A stretch of 18,857 bases of DNA from an uncultured Paracoccaceae bacterium (GCA_937132145.1 CAKZNY010000174.1:1-18857), one strand, 5' to 3'; shown: positions 1-8,907, numbered from the stretch's first letter. The notes: generated from the sequence alone by a model not told the origin. Numbers and translations are program-made.

Positions 1-1029
1 CGGCAGGATTTTGACGATGTGTTGGCAGGAAACCTGTGTCGTTGCACGGGGTATGCGCCGATCATTCGTGCGGCCGAAGCAGCCGCGCAGCAGCCGCAAC
101 CGGATTGGCTGACGGATGAGGGGGACCGTCTGGCGGCATTGGTGGGCGGAGATATCACGCTGGACGGGGCGTTTTTGCCTGCGACGCTTGATAGTTTCGC
201 CGATTGGTACGTTGAAAACCCTGACGCGACGATTGTTGGCGGAGCGACGGATGTGGGCCTGTGGGTCACTAAACTGATGCGTAACCTGTTGCCGACCGTG
301 TTCATCCATCGCCTTGAGGGCCTGCAACAGATCGAAATCACCGAGAGCGGCATTCGTATTGGCGCCGGTGTAACCATTGCCCGTATGCGCGGCGCGATGG
401 TTGACCGGTACGCCGATTTTGCCGAGATGCTGCGCCGTTACGGCTCCGTTCAGGTGCGCAACTCCGCGACGATTGGCGGGAACATCGCCAACGGCTCGCC
501 CATTGGCGACACCCCGCCGCCGCTGATCGCACTGGGCGCAGTTTTAACCCTGCGGCGCGGGTCCGAGCGGCGCGAAGTTCTGTTGGAGGATTTCTTCATT
601 TCCTATGGCAAGCAGGACCGTCAAGCTGGCGAGTTCGTCGAGAGCCTGTTTATTCCGGCGCAACCCGACACCCTTGCCGTATACAAGATTTCCAAGCGTT
701 TCGATCAGGATATCTCGGCGCTATGCGGGGCGTTTAATATCACGGTGGAGGGTGGGAATGTCATGGCTGCATGTATCGCATTTGGTGGCATGGCCGCCAC
801 GCCACAACGGGCCCCACACGTGGAAGAAGCGCTTATCGGCCAGCCGTGGAATGAAACCACGATTGAGGCGGCCTGTACGGCATTTGCGCAGGATTACACC
901 CCGATCAAAGACGTGCGCGGCAGTGCCGAATATCGCCTGCGCACGGCGCAAAACCTGCTGCGGCGCTACTTCCATGAAAGCACCAACCCGCTGATCGAAA
1001 CCCGTATTGTCGGGAGGGGGGCGGCATGA
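1..1029 (+). CDS. xdhA: Xanthine dehydrogenase small subunit XdhA (FeS/FAD), 5'-truncated by window edge
   Basis: The frame is open from base 1, so the gene starts before the window; 342 residues are visible, against a usual length of roughly 460-490. The first visible residues contain GNLCRCTGY, the second half of the four-cysteine motif of the alpha-helical [2Fe-2S] domain. A molybdopterin-dehydrogenase FAD-binding domain follows, with IVGGATDVGL and then QVRNSATIGGNIANGSPIGD, a typical flavin-binding signature. The last ~100 residues match the CO-dehydrogenase flavoprotein C-terminal domain. By family knowledge, this subunit passes electrons from the molybdenum site through the FeS clusters to FAD and NAD+ during hypoxanthine/xanthine oxidation in the cytoplasm. 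Its TGA overlaps the xdhB start by 4 bases (ATGA at 1026-1029), which implies translational coupling. Confidence 0.95.
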   Translation, partial: RQDFDDVLAGNLCRCTGYAPIIRAAEAAAQQPQPDWLTDEGDRLAALVGGDITLDGAFLPATLDSFADWYVENPDATIVGGATDVGLWVTKLMRNLLPTVFIHRLEGLQQIEITESGIRIGAGVTIARMRGAMVDRYADFAEMLRRYGSVQVRNSATIGGNIANGSPIGDTPPPLIALGAVLTLRRGSERREVLLEDFFISYGKQDRQAGEFVESLFIPAQPDTLAVYKISKRFDQDISALCGAFNITVEGGNVMAACIAFGGMAATPQRAPHVEEALIGQPWNETTIEAACTAFAQDYTPIKDVRGSAEYRLRTAQNLLRRYFHESTNPLIETRIVGRGAA

Positions 1030-3305
1030 GCGTAGCCAAACCAAACCCGCACGATAGCGCCCCGTTGCACGTTTCCGGTGTTGCGCGCTACACGGACGAT
1101 ATCCCGTTGGTCGATCCGGTGCATCTGGCATTTGGCCTCTCTACGGTTGCCCATGCGAAGTTAACTTCCGTTAACCTTGATATGGTTCGCGCTGCGGACG
1201 GGGTTATCGATGTGTTAACCGCCGCCGACCTTCCGGCAGAAAACGACGTTTCCCCGTCTGCGCATGACGAGCCGATGTTGGCAATTGATACGGTGCATTT
1301 TGTCGGCCAACCTATATTCCTTGTGGTGGCGACCAGCCACAGCGCCGCGCGTTTAGCGGCGCGCCTTGGCTCGATCCAGTACGAAGAACTACCGGCGTTG
1401 TTGACAATCGACGCGGCCATGGCGGCAGACAGCAAGTTTGAAGATGCGATGACCTTCCAGAACGGCGATGCCGACGGGGCGATGGCGGCCTCGGACAATC
1501 AGGTTGAGGGCAGCATGGAGATCGGCGGGCAGGAGCATTTCTACCTTGAGGGTCACGCCGCATCCGCCCAACCGAACGAGGGCGACGTGCTGGTCCATTC
1601 CTCCACCCAGCACCCCACCGAAATCCAGCATAAAGTGGCCGAGGCGCTTGGCGTGCCCATGAATGCCGTGCGCGTCGAGACCCGCCGTATGGGCGGTGGA
1701 TTTGGCGGCAAGGAAAGTCAGGGCAACTCGCTGGCCGTGGCTTCGGCTGTGGTGGCGATGCGTCTGAACCGTCCGGCCAAGATGCGCTATGACCGCGATG
1801 ATGACATGATTATCACCGGTAAGCGCCACGATATCCGCATTACCTATAAAGCGGGTTTTGACTCGACGGGCCGCCTGCAATCGGTGATTTTTGAACACTT
1901 TGTCAAATGCGGCTGGGCGCTGGATTTGTCCTTGCCTGTGGCGGATCGCGCCATGTTGCACGCGGATAATGCGTATTACCTGCCGAACGTGCGGATAGTT
2001 TCGCATCGCCTTAAAACCAACACGGTTTCCAACACGGCTTTTCGTGGCTTTGGTGGCCCGCAAGGCATCATCGGGATCGAGCGGGTGCTGGACCACATCG
2101 CCCACACCTTAAACATGGACCCGCTGGAAGTGCGGCGGGTGAATTTTTATGGCACGAAGGATCGCAACGTCACGCCGTATCATATGACGGTCGAGGATAA
2201 CGTTACGCCCGAACTGGTCGACGAGCTGGTTGAGACCTCGGATTACACCGCGCGGCGGGCCGAGATTGCGGCGTTCAACGCGCAAAGCCCGATCCTGAAA
2301 CGCGGGATTGCTCTGACGCCGGTTAAATTCGGGATTTCCTTCACGCTGACCCACCTTAATCAGGCGGGGGCGTTGGTGCATGTGTATACGGACGGCTCGA
2401 TCCATCTGAACCATGGTGGCACGGAGATGGGGCAAGGCTTGTTCACCAAGGTCGCACAAGTCGCGGCGCAGGTGTTCGGGGTTTCGCTGGCGGATATAAA
2501 AATCACCGCGACTGACACGGCCAAGGTGCCAAATACTTCGGCCACGGCGGCGTCGTCGGGGGCGGATTTGAACGGCATGGCGTGCAAGGCCGCTTGCGAG
2601 ACTATTCGCGAGCGGATGACGGTTTTTGCCGCCCAGCAGTGGCAGACAACACCGGATAAAGTGATTTTCAAGGACGGCATGGTGCAAGTCGGCGAGACGT
2701 CGATGCGCTTCGCTGATCTGGCCGCCGCTGCTTACGGTGGGCGCGTTCAACTGTCGGCGACGGGCTTTTATAAAACACCGAAAATCAAATGGGATCGGTT
2801 TGCCGGAAAAGGCCGCCCGTTCCTGTATTTCTCTTACGGGGCGGCAGTTACCGAAGTGGTTATCGATACGTTAACGGGCGAGAACCGCATTTTGCGCACG
2901 GATATCCTGCATGACGTGGGCCGCTCGCTTAACCCGGCACTCGACATCGGGCAGATTGAAGGGGGGTATGTGCAAGGCGCTGGATGGTTAACAACCGAGG
3001 AGCTGGTCTGGGACGACAAAGGCCGTCACCTGACGCACGCGCCGTCCACCTATAAAATCCCTGCTTGTTCGGATCGCCCGAAGGAATTCAACGTCACCCT
3101 CTGGGCGCGCGGCGAGAATGTCGAGGATACGATTTACAAGTCCAAAGCTGTTGGGGAACCACCGTTAATCCTCGGGATATCGGCGTTCATGGCGATTTCG
3201 GACGCGGTGGCGTCTTGCGGGGATGCATACCCCGCTATGGATGCGCCCGCGACGGCTGAACGGGTGTTGAAAACCGTTGATATGGAAAAGGGCATCACAT
3301 GGTAA
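1026..3305 (+). CDS. xdhB: Xanthine dehydrogenase large subunit XdhB (molybdopterin-binding)
   Basis: A 759-residue molybdenum-cofactor subunit, normal for bacterial two-subunit xanthine dehydrogenases. It carries the aldehyde oxidase/xanthine dehydrogenase a/b hammerhead domain at the N-terminus, then the Moco domain. Visible key sites are Gln195 in STQHP, GGGFGGKE with Glu230 (substrate-binding Glu position), Arg308 in ADRAMLH (equivalent of bovine Arg880), the AFRGFGGPQG loop near 339-347, GTEMGQGL near 464, and the presumed catalytic base Glu711 in VGEPP. Together these indicate an active hydroxylase for hypoxanthine/xanthine rather than a generic aldehyde oxidase, although substrate cannot be proven from motifs alone. 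A G-rich ribosome-binding site (GGGAGGGGG) lies just upstream of the ATG at 1026. The 3' end overlaps xdhC by 7 bases. Confidence 0.96.
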   Translation: MSVAKPNPHDSAPLHVSGVARYTDDIPLVDPVHLAFGLSTVAHAKLTSVNLDMVRAADGVIDVLTAADLPAENDVSPSAHDEPMLAIDTVHFVGQPIFLVVATSHSAARLAARLGSIQYEELPALLTIDAAMAADSKFEDAMTFQNGDADGAMAASDNQVEGSMEIGGQEHFYLEGHAASAQPNEGDVLVHSSTQHPTEIQHKVAEALGVPMNAVRVETRRMGGGFGGKESQGNSLAVASAVVAMRLNRPAKMRYDRDDDMIITGKRHDIRITYKAGFDSTGRLQSVIFEHFVKCGWALDLSLPVADRAMLHADNAYYLPNVRIVSHRLKTNTVSNTAFRGFGGPQGIIGIERVLDHIAHTLNMDPLEVRRVNFYGTKDRNVTPYHMTVEDNVTPELVDELVETSDYTARRAEIAAFNAQSPILKRGIALTPVKFGISFTLTHLNQAGALVHVYTDGSIHLNHGGTEMGQGLFTKVAQVAAQVFGVSLADIKITATDTAKVPNTSATAASSGADLNGMACKAACETIRERMTVFAAQQWQTTPDKVIFKDGMVQVGETSMRFADLAAAAYGGRVQLSATGFYKTPKIKWDRFAGKGRPFLYFSYGAAVTEVVIDTLTGENRILRTDILHDVGRSLNPALDIGQIEGGYVQGAGWLTTEELVWDDKGRHLTHAPSTYKIPACSDRPKEFNVTLWARGENVEDTIYKSKAVGEPPLILGISAFMAISDAVASCGDAYPAMDAPATAERVLKTVDMEKGITW

Positions 3306-4261
3306 CGGGCCTCGATATATCCGCGCTGCGCCAGCATATTTGTGACGCGGGCAAGGTGGTGCGCGTGGTGATTGCCGATCACAAAGGCTCCACCCCGCGC
3401 GAGGCGGGCACGGCGATGCTGGTGACTTTGGATGAACAGTTCGGCACCATTGGCGGCGGCGCGTTAGAGTTTGCGGCTGTGGCTGAGGCGCGAAAAATGT
3501 TGCGGGTTGATGGCGAGTGGGTTCGGGCGTTTACCAAAATCCCGCTCGGCCCAAATCTGGGGCAATGCTGTGGTGGCTCCGTTAGTTTGCTGGCGGAATG
3601 TTTCGGTTCGGTTGAACTGGCGCATCTGGAAACCCTGCAAGGCCCGTTCGTGCGCCCAGTCACATCCGGTCGCCCCGAAGGGTTGCCTTTGCCTGTGCAG
3701 AAACGTCTGCGCGATACCCGTTCGGGGGCGCATAACAACATGTTAACCCTTCTTAACGGCTGGTTGATCGAGCCGCTGGAAACCGCCAAACACCCCCTTT
3801 GGATTTACGGCGCAGGCCACGTCGGGCGCGCCTTGGTCACCACGCTGGAAGGGTTGCCGTTTGCAGTTACGTGGATCGATTCCGCCCGCGACCGCTTTCC
3901 GTCAGACATTCCCGCGCATGTCGATATGCTGGTGGCGGCCAACCCCGCCGATGCGGTTGCCCATGCGCCCGACGACGCGCAGCATCTGGTGTTAACCTAT
4001 TCGCATGCCATCGACCTCGAAATCTGTCTGCGCGTCCTAAGTCGCGCATTCGGCGGGCTTGGTTTGATCGGGTCAGCCACCAAACGCGCACGCTTTTTGA
4101 AACGTATTACAGAGGCGGGCGTTGACGCATCCCGCCTGCAATGCCCGATCGGGGATCGCAGCCTTGGCAAAGAACCAATGGCGATCGCAGTCGGGGTCGT
4201 CGCCGAACTTTTACAAGCGCGCGCGGCAGAAAAACAAAAAATAAGGGAGGTGAGCGCATGA
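3299..4261 (+). CDS. xdhC: Xanthine dehydrogenase accessory protein XdhC (Moco insertion chaperone)
   Basis: A 320-residue XdhC/CoxI-family protein. In Rhodobacter capsulatus the homologue binds molybdenum cofactor, promotes its sulfuration and inserts it into XdhB; it is not part of the mature enzyme. The N-terminal half has the conserved GSTPREAG (30-37), the IGGGALE turn (51-57) and the cysteine motif GQCCGG (88-93). The C-terminal half is a Rossmann-like domain opening with WIYGAGHVGRAL (168-179). The ATG at 3299 has AAAAGGG upstream and overlaps the xdhB stop. The stop overlaps the ATPase start in an ATGA arrangement at 4258-4261. The xdhA-xdhB-xdhC order is standard for this group. Confidence 0.94.
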   Translation: MVTGLDISALRQHICDAGKVVRVVIADHKGSTPREAGTAMLVTLDEQFGTIGGGALEFAAVAEARKMLRVDGEWVRAFTKIPLGPNLGQCCGGSVSLLAECFGSVELAHLETLQGPFVRPVTSGRPEGLPLPVQKRLRDTRSGAHNNMLTLLNGWLIEPLETAKHPLWIYGAGHVGRALVTTLEGLPFAVTWIDSARDRFPSDIPAHVDMLVAANPADAVAHAPDDAQHLVLTYSHAIDLEICLRVLSRAFGGLGLIGSATKRARFLKRITEAGVDASRLQCPIGDRSLGKEPMAIAVGVVAELLQARAAEKQKIREVSA

Positions 4262-5772
4262 GGGATACGCTGCTCGAAATCAGGGGGTTAAGCAAATCTT
4301 ACCCCGGGGTGAAGGCGAACGATAACGTCAGCTTCACCATTCAGGAGGGCGAAATTCACGCGCTTCTGGGCGAGAACGGGGCCGGTAAATCGACGCTGGT
4401 GAAAATGATATATGGTTTGGTGCATCCGGATTCGGGCGACATGCTGCTGCACGGCGAGCATTATATGCCCCGTAAACCCAGCGAGGCGCGCAATTTGGGC
4501 GTTGGCATGGTGTTCCAGCACTTCTCGCTTTTCGAGGCGTTGAATGTGGCGGAAAACATCACGCTGGGCATGGAACAAGCGCCGCCCCGTACGGAACTTA
4601 ACGCCAAGATCATCGAGGTTAGCAATGCGTATGGCTTGCCGCTGGACCCTAACCGTCTGATCGGCGATTTGTCGGTGGGCGAGCGCCAGCGCGTGGAAAT
4701 CGTGCGCTGTTTGCTGCAAAACCCACGGCTTTTGATCATGGACGAGCCGACATCCGTGTTGACCCCGCAAGAGGTCGAGACCTTGTTCAAGACCCTGCGC
4801 AAGCTGTCCTCCGAAGGGGTTGCGATCCTGTATATCAGCCACAAACTGGACGAGATCAGGTCGTTATGCGACCACGCGACGGTGCTGCGCATGGGCAAGG
4901 TGGTGGATACGTGTATTCCGGCCGAAGAAACCGCGCGCTCCATGGCGGAGATGATGATCGGTGGCGAATTGGCGATGCCCACGGAGCGGGAATTCACGCC
5001 GGGCAAGACGCTGTTGCATCTGCAAAATCTGACGCTGAAATCTCTGGACCCGTTCGGGACGAGCCTTAAGGATGTCTCGCTTGAACTTCGCGCAGGCGAG
5101 GTGATGGGGATCGCTGGCGTGGCTGGTAACGGGCAAGACGAGCTGCTGCTGGCGCTTTCGGGGGAACGTCCGACGGCCCCCTCGATGGTTAAACTTAGCG
5201 GTGTTGCGATTGGCGGTATGGGGCCAACGACGCGCCGTGCGCTGGGCCTGCTGGCCGCCCCCGAGGAACGCCTTGGGCATGCGGCGGCACCTGATATGAG
5301 CCTTAAGGAAAACGCATACCTGAGTGCGCGGGTGCGGCAGGGTTTGACCAAAGCCGGTTTCACGCTGTTTGGTAAACGCGACGATTTCGCCCGCGAGATT
5401 GTGGAGAAATTCGATGTTCGCACACCGGGGATCGACAATGCGGCGCGTTCACTTTCGGGCGGGAACCTGCAAAAATTCGTGATTGGTCGCGAGGTGTTGC
5501 AAAAGCCGAACGTGTTGGTTGTGAACCAGCCTACATGGGGCGTTGATGCGGCAGCGGCGGCGGATATCCGGCAAGCGCTGCGCGATCTGGCCGCCGGAGG
5601 GGCGGCGATTCTGGTGATCAGCCAAGACCTCGACGAGCTGATGGAAATCTCCGACACCTTCGCTGTTCTGGCCGAGGGGCGCATGTCCAAACCTCGCCCT
5701 GCGGCGGGGATGAGCGTGGAACAAATTGGCCTGATGATGGGCGGTAATCTGGAGGAAAGCGCCAATGCTTAG
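4258..5772 (+). CDS. BMP/nucleoside-type ABC importer, fused double ATPase subunit
   Basis: A 504-residue protein with two ABC ATPase domains in tandem, as in YufO/NupO and sugar importers. Domain 1 is canonical: Walker A GENGAGKST (38-46), Q-loop Gln87, signature LSVGERQRVE (138-147), Walker B LLIMDE (158-163) and switch His195. Domain 2 is degenerate: GVAGNGQDE (287-295) lacks the Walker A Lys-Ser/Thr, and VVNQPTWGVD (421-430) has Gln where the catalytic Glu would be, while LSGGNLQK (399-406) is kept. This asymmetry is common in the family. The start was placed at the ATG at 4258 because AAGGGAGG (4243-4250) is ideally spaced and the ATG overlaps the xdhC TGA; a longer in-frame upstream reading inside xdhC was discarded. 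Its place directly after xdhC suggests a purine base or nucleoside as substrate (inference). Confidence 0.93.
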   Translation: MRDTLLEIRGLSKSYPGVKANDNVSFTIQEGEIHALLGENGAGKSTLVKMIYGLVHPDSGDMLLHGEHYMPRKPSEARNLGVGMVFQHFSLFEALNVAENITLGMEQAPPRTELNAKIIEVSNAYGLPLDPNRLIGDLSVGERQRVEIVRCLLQNPRLLIMDEPTSVLTPQEVETLFKTLRKLSSEGVAILYISHKLDEIRSLCDHATVLRMGKVVDTCIPAEETARSMAEMMIGGELAMPTEREFTPGKTLLHLQNLTLKSLDPFGTSLKDVSLELRAGEVMGIAGVAGNGQDELLLALSGERPTAPSMVKLSGVAIGGMGPTTRRALGLLAAPEERLGHAAAPDMSLKENAYLSARVRQGLTKAGFTLFGKRDDFAREIVEKFDVRTPGIDNAARSLSGGNLQKFVIGREVLQKPNVLVVNQPTWGVDAAAAADIRQALRDLAAGGAAILVISQDLDELMEISDTFAVLAEGRMSKPRPAAGMSVEQIGLMMGGNLEESANA

Positions 5773-6846
5773 GTTAGAGCCAAGACAACAACCCTCCAAA
5801 ATCATGCGGTGGTTGACGCCGATTTTGGCGGTGGCAATCACGATGGTAATGGGCGGATTTCTGTTCGCCGCAATGGGCAAAGACCCGTTCGAGGCGATCA
5901 GGATCATCTTCCTTGACCCGTTCTTCCATGAAACCTTCGGGCCGTATTCGCGATCACAACTTCTGGTCAAAGCGGGCCCGCTGATCTTGATCGCAACCGG
6001 CCTTAGCATCGGTTTTCGCGCCGGTGTGTGGAACATCGGGGCCGAGGGGCAGTTTGTGATGGGCGCCATTGCCGGCGGGGCCGTTGGCCTTGCGCTTTAC
6101 CCTGCGGACGGCATTTGGGTGCTGCCTTTGATGACGCTGGCAGGCGCGTTGGGGGGCATGGCTTGGGCGATGATCCCGGCGTTGCTGAAGATTAAATTCA
6201 ACACCAACGAAATTCTGGTATCCTTGATGCTGGTGTATGTGGCTTATAACTTTTTGGCGGCCATGGTGACCGGACCGCTTAAAAACCCCGACGGATATGG
6301 CTTCCCTGAATCGCGCAGTTTTACGTCGGTGGACGCGACAAGTTTGCCGATGATCTATGAACCGCTGGGGATGCACGCGGGGGTTATGGTGGCATTAGCC
6401 CTCGTCATCGCGGCGTATGTTATGATGGAGCGTCACCTGCTGGGTTTCCAGATCCGCCTAACGGGTGAATCCCGCGCGCCGCGAAATTCGCAGGCGTTAA
6501 TCCGGCGATAATCATTGCGGTCACGCTGGGCATTTCCGGCGCGCTGGCGGGCATGGCGGGGTTGTTCGAGGTCACAGGGCCTGCGGGCAAGCTGACCACG
6601 AATTTTCCGGTCGGTTATGGGTTCACGGCGATCATCGTGGCCTTCCTTGGCCGCCTTAATCCCATCGGCATCGTGCTGGCAGGGTTGCTGATGGCGCTGA
6701 CTTATATAGGCGGAGAGCTGGCGCAATTGTCGCTGGGTATTCCGGCCGCTGCAATCAACGTGTTTCAGGGGATGATGTTGTTCTTCCTGCTGGCCGTGGA
6801 TGTTTTTGTTAACTACCGCCTCGTGTGGAAAAAGGAGGTGAAGTGA
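5765..6846 (+). pseudogene. BMP/nucleoside-type ABC importer permease 1, interrupted by a one-base frameshift
   Basis: The first frame starts at ATG 5765 (GGAGGA ribosome-binding site at 5751-5756; 8-base overlap with the ATPase gene) and reads 248 residues to a TAA at 6509-6511. Homology breaks at TGES, after which the frame gives a nonsense tail. Reading resumes one frame over as KFAGVNPAIIIAVTLGISGA and continues without a stop to TGA 6844-6846. Adding one C to the CCC run at 6471-6473 gives TGESPRAAKFAGVNP and a full ~360-residue permease, the usual family length. The protein is a multi-spanning inner-membrane subunit with hallmark segments GLSIGFRAGVWNIGAEGQF and FNTNEILVSLM. It is either a recent null mutation or a sequencing/assembly indel; the intact second half, with no further damage, favours a recent event or an artefact. 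If real, the importer would lose the last third of this subunit. Confidence 0.9.
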
Positions 6847-7778
6847 TGGATTTCTCGGCACTTAATCCCGTATCATTGATGGTCAGCCTGATCATCGCTG
6901 CAACCCCCATTCTACTGGCCGCCGTGGGCGAGCTGGTGGTGGAAAAATCCGGCGTCCTCAATCTGGGCGTCGAGGGCATGATGATTATCGGCGCGATTGC
7001 CGGTTTTGCGATTTCGGTGGAAACCTCGAACCCGTGGGTCGGCATGTTGGCAGCAATGGTCGCAGGCGCAGTTTTCGCATCGATTTTCGGATTTATGACG
7101 CAGTTCTTGCTGTCTAACCAAGTGGCGACCGGTTTGGCGTTAACCTTGTTCGGTCTGGGCATGGCGGCGTTGCTGGGGCAAAGCTATACGGGGATGAAAC
7201 CGCCCAAGGTCCCGCGCCTCGATATTCCGGTGTTAAGCGATTTGCCTGTCGTCGGGCCGATCCTGTTTAGCCACGATCCGATGATCTATATGTCCATCGC
7301 GCTGGTGGCGGGGGTTTGGTATTTCCTGAACCGCTCACGCGCAGGGCTGGTTCTGCGCGCGGTCGGGGAAAACCACGAGGCCGCGCATTCCTTGGGCTAT
7401 AACGTCGTGATGATCCGCATGGGCGCGATTGCGTTTGGTGGCGCTTGCGCGGGCCTTGGCGGGGCGTACCTGTCACTGGTGCGGGTTCCACAATGGACCG
7501 AGGGCATGACGGCGGGTGCCGGATGGATTGCGCTGGCGATTGTGGTGTTCGCCTCGTGGAAACCATGGCGACTGATTCTGGGTGCTTACCTGTTTGGCGG
7601 GGTCACAATCCTGCAATTGAACCTGCAAGCCCTCGGAATAGGTATTTCAGCGGCATATTTGTCGATGACACCGTACCTGATTACTATTATTGTGATGGTC
7701 ATAATATCTGCGGATCGCAGGCGGGCCAGCATGAACGCACCGGCCTCGCTTGGCCGGATATTCCACGCCTCGCACTGA
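6846..7778 (+). CDS. BMP/nucleoside-type ABC importer permease 2
   Basis: A 310-residue polytopic inner-membrane protein of the branched-chain/BMP permease superfamily, the second half of a heterodimeric channel. The N-terminal motif GELVVEKSGVLNLGVEGMM is the characteristic opening of this subunit, and AVGENHEAAHSLGYNV corresponds to the cytoplasmic coupling loop. Roughly eight to nine hydrophobic segments are visible. The ATG at 6846 shares its A with the TGA of permease 1 (TGATG) and has AAGGAGGTG at 6832-6840. A GTG at 6825 would add seven residues, but the strong ribosome-binding site fits the ATG better. The TGA at 7776-7778 is followed by a 42-base gap to the binding protein. Confidence 0.93.
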   Translation: MDFSALNPVSLMVSLIIAATPILLAAVGELVVEKSGVLNLGVEGMMIIGAIAGFAISVETSNPWVGMLAAMVAGAVFASIFGFMTQFLLSNQVATGLALTLFGLGMAALLGQSYTGMKPPKVPRLDIPVLSDLPVVGPILFSHDPMIYMSIALVAGVWYFLNRSRAGLVLRAVGENHEAAHSLGYNVVMIRMGAIAFGGACAGLGGAYLSLVRVPQWTEGMTAGAGWIALAIVVFASWKPWRLILGAYLFGGVTILQLNLQALGIGISAAYLSMTPYLITIIVMVIISADRRRASMNAPASLGRIFHASH

Positions 7779-7788
7779 GGCAATAAGC

Positions 7789-7804
7789 ACGGGTAACATC
7801 CCGT
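7789..7804 (+). promoter_or_regulatory. Small inverted repeat between permease 2 and binding-protein genes
   Basis: ACGGG (7789-7793) and CCCGT (7800-7804) form a five-base-pair stem with a six-base loop and no T-run. It sits a few bases before the GGAGGA ribosome-binding site (7809-7814) of the binding-protein gene. A processing or stabilising hairpin here could raise binding-protein output relative to the permeases, as in other importers, but the stem is short and may be chance. Confidence 0.25.
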
Positions 7805-7820
7805 TAACGGAGGAAATTTT

Positions 7821-8888
7821 ATGAAGTTTACTACAACAATAGCGGCAGCTGCTGCACTGGCCCTCGGGCTTGGTGGTTCTGCAATCGCGCAAACCAAGGC
7901 TGGATTTATCTACGTTGGCCCGCCAACCGATTTTGGCTGGTCTTATGAACACGATCAAGGCCGCCTCGCGGTTGAAGAAGCATTCGGGGATATGGTTGAA
8001 ACGTCGTTTGTTGCAAGCGTACCTGAAGGTGCCGATGCGGAACGCGTGATGACACAGATGGCCCTTGGTGGCGTTGATATCATCTTCTCCACTTCTTTTG
8101 GCTACATGGACCCGACTTTGAACGTTGCGGCCAAGTTCCCGAATGTGAAGTTCGAGCACGCGACCGGTTATAAACGCGCCGACAACGTATCCACGTATTC
8201 CGCACGTTTCTACGAGGGCCGTCACGTTATTGGTCTGATCGCGGGTCGTATGACTGAAACCAACACGATTGGTTATATCGCCTCCTTCCCGATCCCCGAA
8301 GTTGTGCGCGGCATCAACGCGGCATATCTGGCGGCCAAGTCCGTTAACCCTGAGGTGAAGTTCAAGGTTATCTGGGTTTACACATGGTTTGATCCGGGCA
8401 AAGAAGCCGACGCTGCGAATGCGTTGATCGCGCAGGGCGCTGACGTCATCATGCAGCACACAGATTCGCCTGCTGCCATGACTATCGCCGAAGAAAAAGG
8501 CATCTTCGCCTTTGGTCAAGCATCCGACATGATGGCGTTCGGCCCAACAGCGCGCCTTTCGTCCATCATTGACAACTGGGGCCCGTATTATGTTGCGCGG
8601 GTTCAGGCTGTTATGGACGGCACATGGGAAAGCACAGATACATGGGACGGCATCGCATCAGGCATGGTTGAAATCGGCAAGTTCTCCGATCGTATCCCTG
8701 CTGACGTTCAAGCCGAAGCACAGGCTGCTGCCGACGCGATTGCGGCCGGTACGTTGCACCCGTTCACAGGCCCGATCAACAAGCAGGACGGTTCTGTATG
8801 GTTGGCCGCTGGTGAAACAGCAGACGACGGCACACTGGCCGGCATGAACTTCTACGTCGAAGGCGTAGAAGGTGATTTGCCAAACTAG
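7821..8888 (+). CDS. BMP-family periplasmic substrate-binding protein
   Basis: A 355-residue secreted solute receptor. Residues 1-23 form a signal peptide (MKF, alanine/leucine-rich core, GSAIA before Gln24) of the type cleaved by signal peptidase I. There is no lipobox cysteine, so the protein should be free in the periplasm rather than a lipoprotein like spirochaete BMP/PnrA. The BMP/Med fold (type 1 periplasmic binding protein) is recognised by GPPTDFGWSYEHDQGR (33-48), GGVDIIFSTSFGYMD near 83-97, and FGQASDM (231-237) with Asp236. Start: ATG 7821 with GGAGGA seven bases upstream. As the last gene of the xdh-importer operon, its ligand is most plausibly a purine base or nucleoside. This is inferred from context; residues alone do not settle it. 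Confidence 0.93.
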   Translation: MKFTTTIAAAAALALGLGGSAIAQTKAGFIYVGPPTDFGWSYEHDQGRLAVEEAFGDMVETSFVASVPEGADAERVMTQMALGGVDIIFSTSFGYMDPTLNVAAKFPNVKFEHATGYKRADNVSTYSARFYEGRHVIGLIAGRMTETNTIGYIASFPIPEVVRGINAAYLAAKSVNPEVKFKVIWVYTWFDPGKEADAANALIAQGADVIMQHTDSPAAMTIAEEKGIFAFGQASDMMAFGPTARLSSIIDNWGPYYVARVQAVMDGTWESTDTWDGIASGMVEIGKFSDRIPADVQAEAQAAADAIAAGTLHPFTGPINKQDGSVWLAAGETADDGTLAGMNFYVEGVEGDLPN

Positions 8889-8907
8889 GCTGATTGCTTT
8901 TAAGATT

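Noticed and set aside
4461..5765. Long minus-strand open frame (434 codons) opposite the ABC ATPase gene
   Set aside because: The plus frame has complete ABC motifs; the antisense product is Ser/Arg-rich with no recognisable domain, a codon-bias shadow in G+C-rich DNA.
6553..6846. Independent small membrane protein starting at ATG 6553
   Set aside because: Its sequence is the exact continuation of permease 1 after the frameshift, including residues before this ATG; there is no ribosome-binding site.
7779..7820. Purine riboswitch or other RNA switch before the binding-protein gene
   Set aside because: The gap is only 42 bases, too short for a purine aptamer, and shows only a five-pair stem.
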